Shown piece by piece: positions 16,384 through 25,994 of a DNA stretch of 64,000 bases. Every line of letters starts with the position of its first letter. Position 1 is the stretch's first letter. The stretch spans positions 868,001 through 932,000 of the forward strand of contig NZ_FOMT01000001.1 in NCBI RefSeq assembly GCF_900112695.1, read 5' to 3'. The translations under genes and the position numbers were made by a program. The notes under the pieces were generated by a model. That model did no database searches, was not told where the DNA came from, and saw only the letters and a program-made list of their open reading frames with translations. The DNA is from Paenibacillus catalpae. GTDB lineage: Bacteria; Bacillota; Bacilli; Paenibacillales; Paenibacillaceae.

Positions 16384-17664
16384 ATGAAGCATCATGAATT
16401 TGCCCCAACACCACCGCTTGGTTGGAACAGCTGGGATTGTTACGGTGCAACCGTAAGAGAAGATGAAGTGCGCGGAAACGCGGAATATATGGCTGAGCAT
16501 CTGAAGGCATTTGGCTGGGAATATGTTGTCGTTGATATACAATGGTACGAGCCGGGAGCCGTATCGGATCTATACCGTCCGTTCGTCAGATTGGAGATGG
16601 ATAACTATTCGCGGTTAATTCCTGCCGTGAACCGTTTCCCGTCTGCTGCAGACGGGAAAGGCTTCAAGCCGCTTGCTGATTATGTACATAGCCTTGGATT
16701 AAAATTCGGGATTCACATTATGCGTGGCATACCGCGCCAGGCTGTTCATGATAACACCCTAATTAAAGGAACCTCGGTTACTGCCCGCGACATTGCGCAT
16801 ACCTGCTCCTTCTGCGGCTGGAACACAGATATGTATGGGGTAGATGCCTCCAAGAAAGGCGCGCAAGAGTATTATAACTCGCTCTTCGAAATGTACGCCG
16901 AGTGGGGTGTCGATTACATAAAAGTGGATGACATCGCAGATTCCTGGCTGCATGGCGGGGCGCATCTCGGCGAGATCGAGCTGATCCGCAAAGCGATTGA
17001 CCATGTTGGACGGCCGATCGTTCTCAGCTTGTCTCCAGGGCCTGCACCAGTCAAGCATGCCGACTTCCTGGAAGAAAACGCTAATCTATGGCGGATGACG
17101 GATGATTTCTGGGACCGCTGGCCGCTCTTGCTTGATATGTTCGACCGTTGCAAAACATGGGAAGGCCGCCCGAAGCCAGGCAATTGGCCGGATTGTGATA
17201 TGCTTCCGCTTGGCCGGATCGGCGTCCGCTGTTCGCATCCGGACAGAATGACGAACTTTACACGCGACGAGCAGCTGACGATGATGACCTTGTGGTCGAT
17301 CTTCCGTTCTCCGCTTATGATGGGCGGCGAGATGCGTGATAATGACGAGTGGACGTTATCCTTGTTAACGAACTGGGATGTCCTTCATATGCACCGAACC
17401 AGCTTTGGCGCACGGCAAGTATCGCGTATCGGTGATCGAGTGGTTTGGATGGCGGAAGGAAACAACGGAGAGCGTTACGTTGCCTTGTTTAATACCGGTG
17501 AAGAGGCTGCTGAGGTATCCGTATCCTTCAGCGATCTGGGTATGGACGGTGAAGCGAGTGTGAAGAATTTGTGGAGCGGGGATACGATAAGTTCAATTTC
17601 CACTACTCTATCCACCGTTATTCCGCCTCATGGTGCCGCTCTGTATAGATTGAATACGGTATAA
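16384..17664 (+). CDS. Glycoside hydrolase family 27 (alpha-galactosidase-like) enzyme, intracellular
   Basis: The 426-residue product has the GH27 TIM barrel. It opens with TPPLGWNSWDCYG, and the nucleophile region VDYIKVDD places the candidate nucleophile at D182. WRMTDDFWD places the candidate acid/base at D240/D241. LPLGRIGVRC, MTLWSIFRSPLMMGGEM and the C-terminal beta domain follow. AGGAGGG at 16372-16378 sets the start. There is no signal peptide, so it should act on imported oligosaccharides. GH27 members cleave alpha-galactosides or alpha-N-acetylgalactosaminides, and some act on beta-L-arabinopyranosides. Its position next to a galactose-type importer supports a galactoside, by inference only. 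Confidence 0.9.
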   Translation: MKHHEFAPTPPLGWNSWDCYGATVREDEVRGNAEYMAEHLKAFGWEYVVVDIQWYEPGAVSDLYRPFVRLEMDNYSRLIPAVNRFPSAADGKGFKPLADYVHSLGLKFGIHIMRGIPRQAVHDNTLIKGTSVTARDIAHTCSFCGWNTDMYGVDASKKGAQEYYNSLFEMYAEWGVDYIKVDDIADSWLHGGAHLGEIELIRKAIDHVGRPIVLSLSPGPAPVKHADFLEENANLWRMTDDFWDRWPLLLDMFDRCKTWEGRPKPGNWPDCDMLPLGRIGVRCSHPDRMTNFTRDEQLTMMTLWSIFRSPLMMGGEMRDNDEWTLSLLTNWDVLHMHRTSFGARQVSRIGDRVVWMAEGNNGERYVALFNTGEEAAEVSVSFSDLGMDGEASVKNLWSGDTISSISTTLSTVIPPHGAALYRLNTV

Positions 17665-17669
17665 CCTGT

Positions 17670-17701
17670 AATGGCGAACTCCCAGAGGAGTTCGCCATTT
17701 G
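17670..17701. terminator. Bidirectional terminator between GH27 and the minus-strand lipoprotein gene
   Basis: AATGGCGAACTCC pairs with GGAGTTCGCCATT around a 4-base loop, with T on the plus side and A-rich sequence on the other. It lies between convergent genes. Confidence 0.85.
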
Positions 17702-17712
17702 TTTGCGGACAC

Positions 17713-18657
17713 TTATTTCATCAGAGCGGAATTAAGCTCGGTAATGCCCATGTTTACTATCGAATCTACATGCTCTCCATTACTCGCCCGCACCAGCGTT
17801 TCGACGATGCTTTGCCCCCATGCCGCTTCGTTCTGAGAAATGACGGCAGCTAGCTGGCCATTTAATAACGCGTCATGGTTCGTTGCTGTAATCCCCATTG
17901 ATACAGCCAGCCGGTTTAATCCCTTGGCTTTCCAGATGAGCGTGGATGCGGAGGCCGAAATATAATCGAGTCCCACCATCGCATCAAAGTGGGGATGGGC
18001 ATCAATCATACTTTCAATATCGCTCATCGCTTGCTCCTCGCTGCCTTTATTATGATGAACCTCGAGAACATCAATGGATGATTCCTGGTTCAAATAATCC
18101 AGGAAGCCTTCCAACCGCTGCTTCATGCCGAGCATTTCCTCCATGCCGTTTTCTACAATAATCATTCCTTTGTTTCCGAGAAGCCGACTCACCGTTATTG
18201 CGCTTTGTCTGCCTGTCAGGAAGTTGTCTGCTCCGATATAGGCAGTCCGCTTGCTGCCCGGGGCATCCGATTCAAAGGTGACAACCGGGATTCCTGCAGT
18301 TTCCGCCTTATTGATGACGGGAGCCAGAGCAGCGGAATCCACGGGGGAGATGGCAATCCCGTCAATACCTTGCTTGATCATGGATTCCATGATTCGGATT
18401 TGCTGTTCCGTATTTGCCTCATCCGGCGCATTAACGATTAACGCTACATTATGGCTGGCTGCTGCTTCGTTCGCATCCAGTGTGACGAGTTCATAAGTAG
18501 GGTAAGTCATCGGATAAATAATACCAAAGGTTTTATCCTTGGTGAAGCTGCCTTTAGGCGAAGGGGGATTAAGCGTTGCAGATTGATCCGTCCCGTTATT
18601 GGAACAGGAACATAATAAAATGGTGATCATCATGTACATGCCAATCATTCGGATCAT
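17713..18657 (-). CDS. Sugar-binding lipoprotein (LacI-type periplasmic binding protein), putative sensor partner of the adjacent two-component system
   Basis: The 314-residue product has a lipoprotein signal (ITILLCSCS, with the lipobox Cys near residue 17) followed by a type 1 periplasmic-binding fold: FGIIYPMTYPTYE, GIDGIAISPVDSAALAPVI, GIPVVTFESDAP and YIGADNFLTGR. Its start overlaps the response regulator stop by 4 bases (ATGA), so kinase, regulator and binding protein form one operon. No permease or ATPase belongs to this operon. Known precedents such as XylFII-LytS/YesN use a binding protein as an extracellular sensor subunit of the kinase, and I infer the same here. It could also donate ligand to the nearby YtfQRT-type importer. 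Confidence 0.85.
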   Translation of the reverse strand: MIRMIGMYMMITILLCSCSNNGTDQSATLNPPSPKGSFTKDKTFGIIYPMTYPTYELVTLDANEAAASHNVALIVNAPDEANTEQQIRIMESMIKQGIDGIAISPVDSAALAPVINKAETAGIPVVTFESDAPGSKRTAYIGADNFLTGRQSAITVSRLLGNKGMIIVENGMEEMLGMKQRLEGFLDYLNQESSIDVLEVHHNKGSEEQAMSDIESMIDAHPHFDAMVGLDYISASASTLIWKAKGLNRLAVSMGITATNHDALLNGQLAAVISQNEAAWGQSIVETLVRASNGEHVDSIVNMGITELNSALMK

Positions 18658-20201
18658 GCCGTCTCATCCTTTGTACCTTGATTCCGGTATTCCTTGGGTG
18701 TCATGCCCGTCATCTTCTTGAACAGGTTCGAGAAGTAATGGGGGTCGTTATAGCCGACCTCAAAGGCAATCTCGAATGATTTGCTGCGAGTTGTCTTAAG
18801 AAGCTCCATTGCCTTGCCAATCCGTATCTGCGTTAAATACTCGGTAAGCGTCTGTCCCGTCTCCTGACTGAACACCTTGCTTAGATGGCTGGGGCTGATC
18901 CTCACATGATTCGCAATGATTTTGAGTGATAACTGCTCATTATTATAATGGCTTACAATATACTCCTTCACTTGTTTGATGACGTCACCGTATTTATCCG
19001 ATGATTCCGCCCGCCACTGCCACAGCTCATTCAGCAGACTGCTTAAATAATGGCAGCAATCCTCCCAGGTAGAAATCTTTTTGATCTCTTGCTGAAGCCG
19101 GGCGATACTGCAGCCGGGATCCGCGCCGGTACGGAAGGACTGCTTCGCAGCGCGGAGCGCCTCCAGGGTTAGATCATTTAACAGGTAAAAGCTGTACGAG
19201 GACATAAACGGCAGGGACTTCAGCGAGCCTGCAAATTCGCGGACGAAGGAATCCCGCTGCGATGGAACGCCAATCTTCACAAACTCGAAAAATATACTGC
19301 GGTCGAGCACAACGTCCATAGGCTCGTGGATATCGTGCAGGGATGCTTGATTGAGCTGGGTCAGCCGGCTGATATATTTATCTTCTTCCGCTTCCAGGTA
19401 GGAGAAGTGGATGCCTTGAATCCTCTCCTGTATACTGCCGATACCCGTGTAAATTTCACAGCCGAACTGACGTTCCAGCTCTGTACGGATCCGGGGATTA
19501 AAGGATTGAAGCAGTTGGGCCATCTCTTCTGCGGAATGGCTCTTGAAGATACAGACGAGCTCCGACCTGCTGCGATAATAAGATAAGCATTCGATCGGCT
19601 GTTCAAGCTGTCTGTCGATTTCATTCCTGATCCCGTTCAGGAGCGTCAGGTCCGAAGATTCAGCTAGTCTGATATCCAGAATGGCAGCCGCATAGAAACG
19701 GGAGGTGAGGGGAATGGACAGCTCTTTGGCCGATTCGATCGCTTCCGAGGTGCCGATTAATCCGCCGCATAGGTCGGACAGCAGCCGCTCTTTCGTAATG
19801 GACTGGCTTTTTTGCCGTTTCTGTTCCTCATCAATCTTTTTGCTGACCTTTTGAAGGATCGCAATTAATTCGGATGCACTTATCGGCTTCAGGCAGTAAT
19901 CCTCGACACCAAGCCGTATCGCATTCTGGGCATACCGGAACTCATCATGCCCGCTCATGATAATAACCTTCATGTCGGGCATCTGTTTGCGGACAATGGC
20001 GGTTAATTCGAGGCCGTCCATAAAGGGCATTTTAATATCCGTAATCAAGATATCAGGCTTATGCTCCTCAATTAGAGGCAATGCGATTTCTCCGTCTGGC
20101 GCGTCTCCACAGTAGATAAAGCCTTCCTTCGTCCAATCCACGCAGCTCCGGATATTTTCGCGGATTAATATTTCATCGTCAACGATCATCACTTTTTTCA
20201 T
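18654..20201 (-). CDS. YesN-type response regulator (REC + AraC DNA-binding domain)
   Basis: About 515 residues. The REC domain has MIVDDE at residues 5-10 and the phospho-acceptor D55 in ILITDIKMPFMDG. A central region of unknown fold follows, then a C-terminal AraC helix-turn-helix (LKIIANHVRISPSHLSKVFS, then EIAFEVGYNDPHYFSNLFKK). I chose the Met at 20201 because AAGGATGG is correctly spaced for it; the Met at 20213 lies within that ribosome binding site. It is the second gene of a kinase-regulator-lipoprotein operon and probably activates the divergent importer genes. Confidence 0.9.
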   Translation of the reverse strand: MKKVMIVDDEILIRENIRSCVDWTKEGFIYCGDAPDGEIALPLIEEHKPDILITDIKMPFMDGLELTAIVRKQMPDMKVIIMSGHDEFRYAQNAIRLGVEDYCLKPISASELIAILQKVSKKIDEEQKRQKSQSITKERLLSDLCGGLIGTSEAIESAKELSIPLTSRFYAAAILDIRLAESSDLTLLNGIRNEIDRQLEQPIECLSYYRSRSELVCIFKSHSAEEMAQLLQSFNPRIRTELERQFGCEIYTGIGSIQERIQGIHFSYLEAEEDKYISRLTQLNQASLHDIHEPMDVVLDRSIFFEFVKIGVPSQRDSFVREFAGSLKSLPFMSSYSFYLLNDLTLEALRAAKQSFRTGADPGCSIARLQQEIKKISTWEDCCHYLSSLLNELWQWRAESSDKYGDVIKQVKEYIVSHYNNEQLSLKIIANHVRISPSHLSKVFSQETGQTLTEYLTQIRIGKAMELLKTTRSKSFEIAFEVGYNDPHYFSNLFKKMTGMTPKEYRNQGTKDETA

Positions 20202-20215
20202 CGTTATGACCATCC

Positions 20216-22006
20216 TTATTTTTTTGGAATACGAACCGATATTTTGCTGCCTTCTCCATATATGCTGCAGATCTCAACCCCGTAGGGCTGGCCAAAATAC
20301 AATCTGATCCGCTGATGCACATTTTGCAGGCCAAAGCCGCCTTCCTGATCATCCTGCTGGGCTGCCAGAGAGTCGATCGGCTTCTCCAATTCCTCCTGCA
20401 GCTGTGCCAGCCGCTCCGGCGTCATGCCAATTCCGTTGTCTTCCACCGTCAGGATTAGATCTCTATCTTCGACATGCCCGCTAATTCTGATCAATCCTTG
20501 GCCGCGCTTGTTTTTAATTCCGTGATAGATCGCATTTTCCACTAAAGGCTGCAGACTCATCTTCAGAATCGGGTAGACTTGAAGCTCGGGATCAACCTCT
20601 ATCTCATATTGCAAAATATCATGATATCTCATCTGCTGGATGACCAGATAATTATGCGCATGCTCCAGCTCCGTCTTAATTGAAATCCAGTCTCGGCCCT
20701 TGTTCAAGCTTAAGCGGAAGAACCGGGATAAGGCTTTGACAAGTTTGATAACGCTTTCTTTTTTCTCCGCTTCAGCCATCCAAATAATCGAGTCCAAAGT
20801 GTTGTACAGAAAATGGGGGTTAATCTGGGCTTGAAGGGTTCGCAGCTCCGCCATTTGCTTCTGTTCCTGCTCCCGTCTGTTCTTATTCATCAGACTCTTG
20901 ATCTCTTCAATCATCCGGTTAAAGCTGTTGCCAAGATCCGCAATCTCATCCGTCCCGGTTGGCGTCACCTTCGCATCCAGGTAACCGCTTGAGGCTTTGC
21001 GCATCTTGTTCATCAGGATTTGAATCGGTAGAGTAAGGCGGTTAGTCAGGAAGAAATAAAGCGTTAAAGCAAAGATCGCGCTAAGCACAACGCTGACGAT
21101 AATCAGCTGCCGAATGCTGTTGGCCTCTGCGATAATCTCTTGAAACGGCACGACACCGACAATTTTCCATCCGGTAATTTGCGACGTGCTGTATACAATG
21201 AATTGAGGCTTGGATTTGGTTGGGAGAACATAGCTGTCACTTGCTGCCGTCATCGGTTCCTGCGCGATCTGTTCCAGAATGTTGTGCGAGGCCTTGGGGG
21301 ACTGAGGCTGGAAGACGGTGGTTCCGTATTGGTCATTAATATAGAAGAAGCCGGTTTTGCCGATAACGGTATTCGCCAGAAAATCATCAATCATCGCTTC
21401 GTTAAGGTCAATAACTATAAAGCCGATAACTTCATGCGTAATTCGCTGTTTAATTGCCGCGACAATCGATAACGCATTCTGATTCGGATAAGTAAATCCG
21501 TCGAGACGGTTATGATCGGAGGAAGCGGACTCGGGAATTCGCAAGACGGCATCCGGGTATTGCGTTAAATATTGAAAATACGGATTTCGCAGCGGGTTAC
21601 GGTCTAATTGGAAAACGCCTTTCCGTTCGCTGATGCCTTTTCCGTAAAAGTTCACCATCGATATGTTTAATACTTTGTCGTACTGATAGGTTTCCCGGTA
21701 GAACTTGAACGTCTGAAGGATCGACTTGGCTTCCTGATACGTCTCGGATTGCGAATAGAGGAATTGCAGTACCTGCGGATCCTTCCCCATTTCCAAGATC
21801 CTCTCGGTATCCCCGAACAGATTATCCATATTGCGCGCTAATTGGTCCGCGGCCAGCTGGGTCGAGGCTTTACTGTGATCGGAGACGGTATTGTACGATT
21901 TCTGATAGGAGATGAGTCCAACGAGCAGTAAAGGAACGGCAGTAAGAATAATAAACATGCTCAGCAATTTGGCCCGGAGGCTCGAAGTAATCCACTTGAT
22001 GAGCTT
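20216..22006 (-). CDS. YesM-type sensor histidine kinase
   Basis: About 596 residues, starting at the Met preceded by GGAGAGAA. A first membrane helix (LLSMFIILTAVPLLLVGLI) is followed by an extracellular Cache-like sensor domain, a second helix (LIIVSVVLSAIFALTLYFFL), a HAMP segment and the His_kinase motif QINPHFLYNTLDSIIWMAE that carries the phosphorylated His. The HATPase_c domain has VENAIYHGIKN, VEDNGIGM and GGFGLQNVHQRI. It is the partner of the adjacent YesN regulator and begins about 300 bases from the divergent importer gene. Confidence 0.92.
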   Translation of the reverse strand, partial: KLIKWITSSLRAKLLSMFIILTAVPLLLVGLISYQKSYNTVSDHSKASTQLAADQLARNMDNLFGDTERILEMGKDPQVLQFLYSQSETYQEAKSILQTFKFYRETYQYDKVLNISMVNFYGKGISERKGVFQLDRNPLRNPYFQYLTQYPDAVLRIPESASSDHNRLDGFTYPNQNALSIVAAIKQRITHEVIGFIVIDLNEAMIDDFLANTVIGKTGFFYINDQYGTTVFQPQSPKASHNILEQIAQEPMTAASDSYVLPTKSKPQFIVYSTSQITGWKIVGVVPFQEIIAEANSIRQLIIVSVVLSAIFALTLYFFLTNRLTLPIQILMNKMRKASSGYLDAKVTPTGTDEIADLGNSFNRMIEEIKSLMNKNRREQEQKQMAELRTLQAQINPHFLYNTLDSIIWMAEAEKKESVIKLVKALSRFFRLSLNKGRDWISIKTELEHAHNYLVIQQMRYHDILQYEIEVDPELQVYPILKMSLQPLVENAIYHGIKNKRGQGLIRISGHVEDRDLILTVEDNGIGMTPERLAQLQEELEKPIDSLAAQQDDQEGGFGLQNVHQRIRLYFGQPYGVEICSIYGEGSKISVRIPKK

Positions 22007-22101
22007 CATTGGTTGTTCTCTCCAATTAAGATGAAATTTGTTCCACCACAATAGAACTTGAAAATTTTTAAGGCAAGAGTGGCCTCGATAGAAGTTTTCT
22101 C

Positions 22102-22130
22102 ATTATAGCATGATTTTTAGCGCTTTTAAG
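22102..22130 (-). promoter_or_regulatory. Promoter of the kinase-regulator-lipoprotein operon
   Basis: On the minus strand a perfect -10 TATAAT (plus-strand ATTATA at 22102-22107) is preceded, with about a 16-base spacer, by TTAAAA as a partial -35. This places transcription start about 90 bases before the kinase gene. The rest of 22131-22305 holds no gene; a possible -10 TATACT near 22257 could serve the plus-strand importer. Confidence 0.45.
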
Positions 22131-22305
22131 AGATTCGCGGCATAGTGCACCTTTTGCCAAAAAAATTACACTTTACGTTGAAGGTCCGAGTAAGATACCA
22201 AAATTATTAAATCAAACTCGAAACGGATTCCATATTCTCCCTTTAAGCTCCGGATCTATACTTAAGGCACGCCAAACATGGTGAACTTAAGGGAGGATTA
22301 ACCAG

Positions 22306-23361
22306 ATGAAGCTAAAGAAAAGATGGGGACTTGCTGTAACGCTTGCTGTCATGATGTCTATTGTAACCGCATGCGGCGGAGGTAATGGAGGCAATAACGC
22401 GAACAATACGGCGAATGCCACCAATAAGCCGGCCGAGACAGCTGCGGCGCAGGAGGATACGGGCAGTACGGGTGCAGGAGACAAGAAGATTACGCTTGGC
22501 TTTTCGCAGGTAGGGGCAGAGAGCGGCTGGCGTACGGCTAATACGAAGTCGATTCAGGATACGGCAAAAGAGGTGGGCTTTGATCTGAAGTTCTCCGACG
22601 CGCAGCAGAAACAGGAAAATCAGATTAAAGCCATCCGTTCCTTCATCCAGCAAAAGGTCGACGTGATCGCTTTCTCTCCGGTTGTAGAATCCGGTTGGGA
22701 TACGGTACTGAAAGAAGCAAAGGACGCCGGCATTCCGGTTATCCTGACAGACCGCGCGGTGGATTCGGCAGATACGTCGCTGTACAAGACGTTTATCGGT
22801 TCGGACTTTGTTGAAGAAGGCAAGAAAGCCGGCCAATGGCTGCTGGATCAATATAAAGATACGCAGGAAGATGTCAATATCGTAGAGCTGCAAGGGACAA
22901 CGGGCTCTGCTCCGGCGAATGACCGCAAAGCGGGCTTCCAGGAAATGATCGGCTCCAATCCCAAGCTCAAAATTATTGCTTCCCAGACCGGTGACTTTAC
23001 ACGTGCCAAAGGCAAAGAGGTTATGCAAGCTTTCCTGAAGGCGCATAAAGATATCGACGTTCTGTATGCCCACAACGATGATATGGCATTAGGCGCGATT
23101 CAAGCGATCGAAGCGGCTGGTCTTGTGCCGGGCAAAGACATCATTATTATTTCAGTCGATGCGGTTAAAGACGGCATGCAGGCAGCAGCAGACGGCAAGA
23201 TCAACTTTATCGTGGAATGCAACCCGCTGCTTGGACCACAGCTTATGGAAGCCGTTCAAGCCGTTGTAGACGGCAAAGAAATTGATGCGCGTATCGTTAC
23301 GAAAGAATCAACCTTTACTTCGGAGCAGGCGAAGGAAGCTTTGCCAAGCCGTCAGTACTAA
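22306..23361 (+). CDS. ytfQ: YtfQ-like sugar-binding lipoprotein of an ABC importer
   Basis: The 351-residue product has a lipoprotein signal ending VTACGGG, a low-complexity Asn/Ala/Thr linker and a type 1 sugar-binding fold. The text ITLGFSQVGAESGWRTANT, QQKQENQIKAIRSFIQQKVD, VVELQGTxG-type and GDFTRAKGKEVMQAF is very close to Escherichia coli YtfQ, the galactofuranose-binding protein. GGGAGG precedes the ATG. It heads a five-gene operon with an ATPase, two permeases and a second binding protein. Galactofuranose is the best ligand guess, but related pentose or galactose ligands are possible. Confidence 0.9.
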   Translation: MKLKKRWGLAVTLAVMMSIVTACGGGNGGNNANNTANATNKPAETAAAQEDTGSTGAGDKKITLGFSQVGAESGWRTANTKSIQDTAKEVGFDLKFSDAQQKQENQIKAIRSFIQQKVDVIAFSPVVESGWDTVLKEAKDAGIPVILTDRAVDSADTSLYKTFIGSDFVEEGKKAGQWLLDQYKDTQEDVNIVELQGTTGSAPANDRKAGFQEMIGSNPKLKIIASQTGDFTRAKGKEVMQAFLKAHKDIDVLYAHNDDMALGAIQAIEAAGLVPGKDIIIISVDAVKDGMQAAADGKINFIVECNPLLGPQLMEAVQAVVDGKEIDARIVTKESTFTSEQAKEALPSRQY

Positions 23362-23379
23362 TGTTCTAAGAATAGTACG

Positions 23380-23421
23380 AAAAGCCGCCTGGAGCACCAG
23401 ATTGCCGCTTGGCGGCTTTTT
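23380..23421 (+). terminator. Intra-operon hairpin after the binding-protein gene
   Basis: AAAAGCCGCC pairs with GGCGGCTTTTT around a 21-base loop, ending in T, only 20 bases after the ytfQ-like stop and before the ATPase ribosome binding site. It probably attenuates or stabilises the transcript so that more binding protein than ATPase is made. Confidence 0.7.
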
Positions 23422-23443
23422 CGCTTGGAAAGGAGACGGATAT

Positions 23444-24949
23444 ATGCATACACCGCTATTGCAAATGACGGGAATTACGAAACGATTCCCTGGCGTTAAG
23501 GCTTTGTCCAACGTGGATTTCAGGCTGTTCCCCGGTGAAGTCCATGCGCTTATGGGAGAGAATGGAGCAGGCAAATCTACCTTGATTAAGGTGTTGACCG
23601 GGGTATATTCCATCGATGAAGGAACGGTAAGAATCGATGATCGGACTGTAACGATCGCAGGTCCGCTAGAGGCGCAGAAAGCCGGGATAAGTACCGTTTA
23701 TCAGGAAGTGAATCTATGTCCCAATCTGACGGTGGCCGAGAATGTCTTCATAGGCAGAGAGCCTCGGAGGTTTGGCAGGATTCAATGGAAGAAGATGAAC
23801 GAGGATGCGAAGCAGCTCTTGAAGGAACGGTTAAACCTGTCGATTGATGTGACGCTGCCGCTTCACGCCTATTCCGTCGCTATCCAGCAGTTGATTGCCA
23901 TTGCGCGGGCTCTCAGCATTTCTGCCAAAGTGCTTATTCTCGATGAACCAACCTCCAGTCTGGACCAAAATGAGGTCCAGCAGCTATTTGGCATCATGCG
24001 AAAATTAAAAAGCGACGGACTGGCGATTCTGTTCGTTACCCACTTCCTCGATCAGGTCTATGAAATGTCGGACCGGATCACCGTGCTTCGTAACGGAGAA
24101 CTGGAAGGGGAGTACATGGCTGCCGAGCTGCCGCGCATTGAGCTTGTATTGAAGATGATCGGCAAGGATCTGAAGCTGCTCGAAGAACTGCCGAAGCTGT
24201 CCGAGGAAGCAGGCGAAGCGGCCGGTACGATGATGATTAACGCATCTGCTCTGGGACGCAAAGGCGCGATCAAACCGTTTGATCTGGAGATCCGCAAGGG
24301 TGAGGTTGTTGGTTTAGCAGGCCTCTTGGGCTCGGGAAGGACGGAAATAGCCAGATTGCTCTTTGGTGTAGACCGGCCGGATGAAGGGAAGCTGCTTGTA
24401 GCGGATTCCGGCAGTACGGTGAAATCGCCCAGAAATGCGATAGACCTTGGCATTGCCTTTTGCTCAGAGAACCGGAAGACGGAGGGCATTATCGATGATC
24501 TTACGGTCCGGGAAAATATTATACTGGCCCTGCAGGCAACCAAAGGCTGGTCGAGACCGCTGTCGCGCAAAAAGCAGGATGAGATTGCCGAACAATATAT
24601 CAAGATGCTGAACATTAATCCGCCGAATCCCGAACACTTAATCAAGAACCTCAGCGGCGGCAATCAGCAGAAGGTATTGCTTGCCCGCTGGCTGCTGACG
24701 GAGCCGGATCTGCTCATACTGGATGAACCAACCAGAGGGATTGACATTGGTGCCAAAGCGGAAATCCAGAAGCTTGTTCTATCCCTGGCGAAACAAGGAA
24801 TGTCGGTTCTCTTTATCTCTTCCGAGATGGAAGAAGTGATTCGCGTCAGTGACCGCGTAGCCGTATTGCGAGACCGGATGAAAGTGAAGGAATTGAGCAG
24901 CAGCGAGATTAACCAGAAGGAAATTATGCAAGCGATGGCAGGAGGATAA
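23444..24949 (+). CDS. ytfR: YtfR-like ABC sugar importer ATPase (two nucleotide-binding domains)
   Basis: The 501-residue start at 23444 is set by AAAGGAGA seven bases upstream; the longer open frame is spurious. It has two ABC domains in tandem. The first has Walker A GENGAGKST and Walker B LILDEPTSSLD, with a degenerate signature (YSVAIQQLIAIARA). The second has a non-canonical Walker A (GLLGSGRTE), signature LSGGNQQKVLLARWL and Walker B LILDEPTRGID. This asymmetry is standard for CUT2-class importers (RbsA, MglA, YtfR). It energises uptake with the two downstream permeases. Confidence 0.93.
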   Translation: MHTPLLQMTGITKRFPGVKALSNVDFRLFPGEVHALMGENGAGKSTLIKVLTGVYSIDEGTVRIDDRTVTIAGPLEAQKAGISTVYQEVNLCPNLTVAENVFIGREPRRFGRIQWKKMNEDAKQLLKERLNLSIDVTLPLHAYSVAIQQLIAIARALSISAKVLILDEPTSSLDQNEVQQLFGIMRKLKSDGLAILFVTHFLDQVYEMSDRITVLRNGELEGEYMAAELPRIELVLKMIGKDLKLLEELPKLSEEAGEAAGTMMINASALGRKGAIKPFDLEIRKGEVVGLAGLLGSGRTEIARLLFGVDRPDEGKLLVADSGSTVKSPRNAIDLGIAFCSENRKTEGIIDDLTVRENIILALQATKGWSRPLSRKKQDEIAEQYIKMLNINPPNPEHLIKNLSGGNQQKVLLARWLLTEPDLLILDEPTRGIDIGAKAEIQKLVLSLAKQGMSVLFISSEMEEVIRVSDRVAVLRDRMKVKELSSSEINQKEIMQAMAGG

Positions 24950-24953
24950 GGCA

Positions 24954-25994
24954 ATGGGAGGCAAATTGTACAGGCATCATTTGTTCTGGCCGGTAACCGT
25001 GCTTGGCGCACTACTATTATTTAACCTGATCTATTCTCCGGATTTTTTCTCTCTTGTTATCCGCGGAGGAAATTTGTATGGCAGTCTTATTGATATTCTT
25101 AATTTCGGTGCACCGCTTATCCTTGTATCGATCGGAATGACGCTTGTTATTGCAACGGGAGGCATTGACCTCTCGGTCGGGTCCATCGTTGCCATATCAG
25201 GCGCGATGGCTTGTCTAACGATAAGCAAAGGCACGGATCAAAGCTCCTTTCTGCTCGTTATAGGAGCGGTAGGTGCTTCCATTATTCTCTCTGTTGTACT
25301 TGGCATGTGGAATGGCGCACTCGTAACGATTACTCGCATTCAGCCAATCATTGCGACTCTTATTTTAATGGTTGCCGGCCGCGGCATCGCGCAATTGATT
25401 ACAAGCGGACAGATTATAACCGTTTCGAATTCGAATTATGAATATATCGGCGCGGGTTCGCTTGCAGCCTTGCCGTTTTCCATTTTTATCGTTGCAGCCG
25501 CATTGCTGATTGCCTCTCTGTTGACACGAAGGACGGCTATCGGATTGTTCATTGAATCGGTCGGCAGCAATCCTGAGGCAAGCCGGCTCGCGGGTCTTCG
25601 TTCCAAAACCGTTATTCTGACGGTCTATATTTTCTGCGGATTATGCGCCGGAGTTGCAGGCCTCATTCTAAGCTCGAACGTTTCCAGTGCAGACGGCAAT
25701 AATGCCGGCTTATGGTATGAGCTTGACGCCATTTTGGCGGTTGTTATTGGAGGTACTTCGCTGAACGGAGGCAGGTTTTATTTGATGGGAACGGTTATTG
25801 GCGCCTTAATCATTCAGACGTTGACCACAACGATCTACATGATTGGCGTTCCTCCCGAAATTACGCTTGTCGTCAAAGCATTTGTTGTGCTCGCCGTTTG
25901 TCTCATTCAATCCGAGGCTTTCCGGAAGACGCTTATAACCCGTTGGAAAAAAAGGAATTATCCGGCCGAACAGGAGGTTACCCGCCATGCTTAA
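24954..25994 (+). CDS. ytfT: YtfT-like ABC sugar permease
   Basis: A 346-residue polytopic membrane protein of the BPD_transp_2 (RbsC/YtfT) family. It carries GMTLVIATGGIDLSVGSIVA, the conserved substrate-side block, and AVVIGGTSLNGGRFYLMGT. AGGAGG lies just upstream of the ATG, inside the ATPase 3' end. Its stop overlaps the next permease start by 8 bases. Pairing of two distinct permeases is the YtfT/YjfF arrangement. Confidence 0.92.
   Translation: MGGKLYRHHLFWPVTVLGALLLFNLIYSPDFFSLVIRGGNLYGSLIDILNFGAPLILVSIGMTLVIATGGIDLSVGSIVAISGAMACLTISKGTDQSSFLLVIGAVGASIILSVVLGMWNGALVTITRIQPIIATLILMVAGRGIAQLITSGQIITVSNSNYEYIGAGSLAALPFSIFIVAAALLIASLLTRRTAIGLFIESVGSNPEASRLAGLRSKTVILTVYIFCGLCAGVAGLILSSNVSSADGNNAGLWYELDAILAVVIGGTSLNGGRFYLMGTVIGALIIQTLTTTIYMIGVPPEITLVVKAFVVLAVCLIQSEAFRKTLITRWKKRNYPAEQEVTRHA

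Noticed and set aside
23282..23443. N-terminal extension of the ATPase open frame
   Set aside because: It overlaps the end of the upstream binding-protein gene and the intra-operon hairpin. The ribosome binding site and family alignment place the start at 23444.
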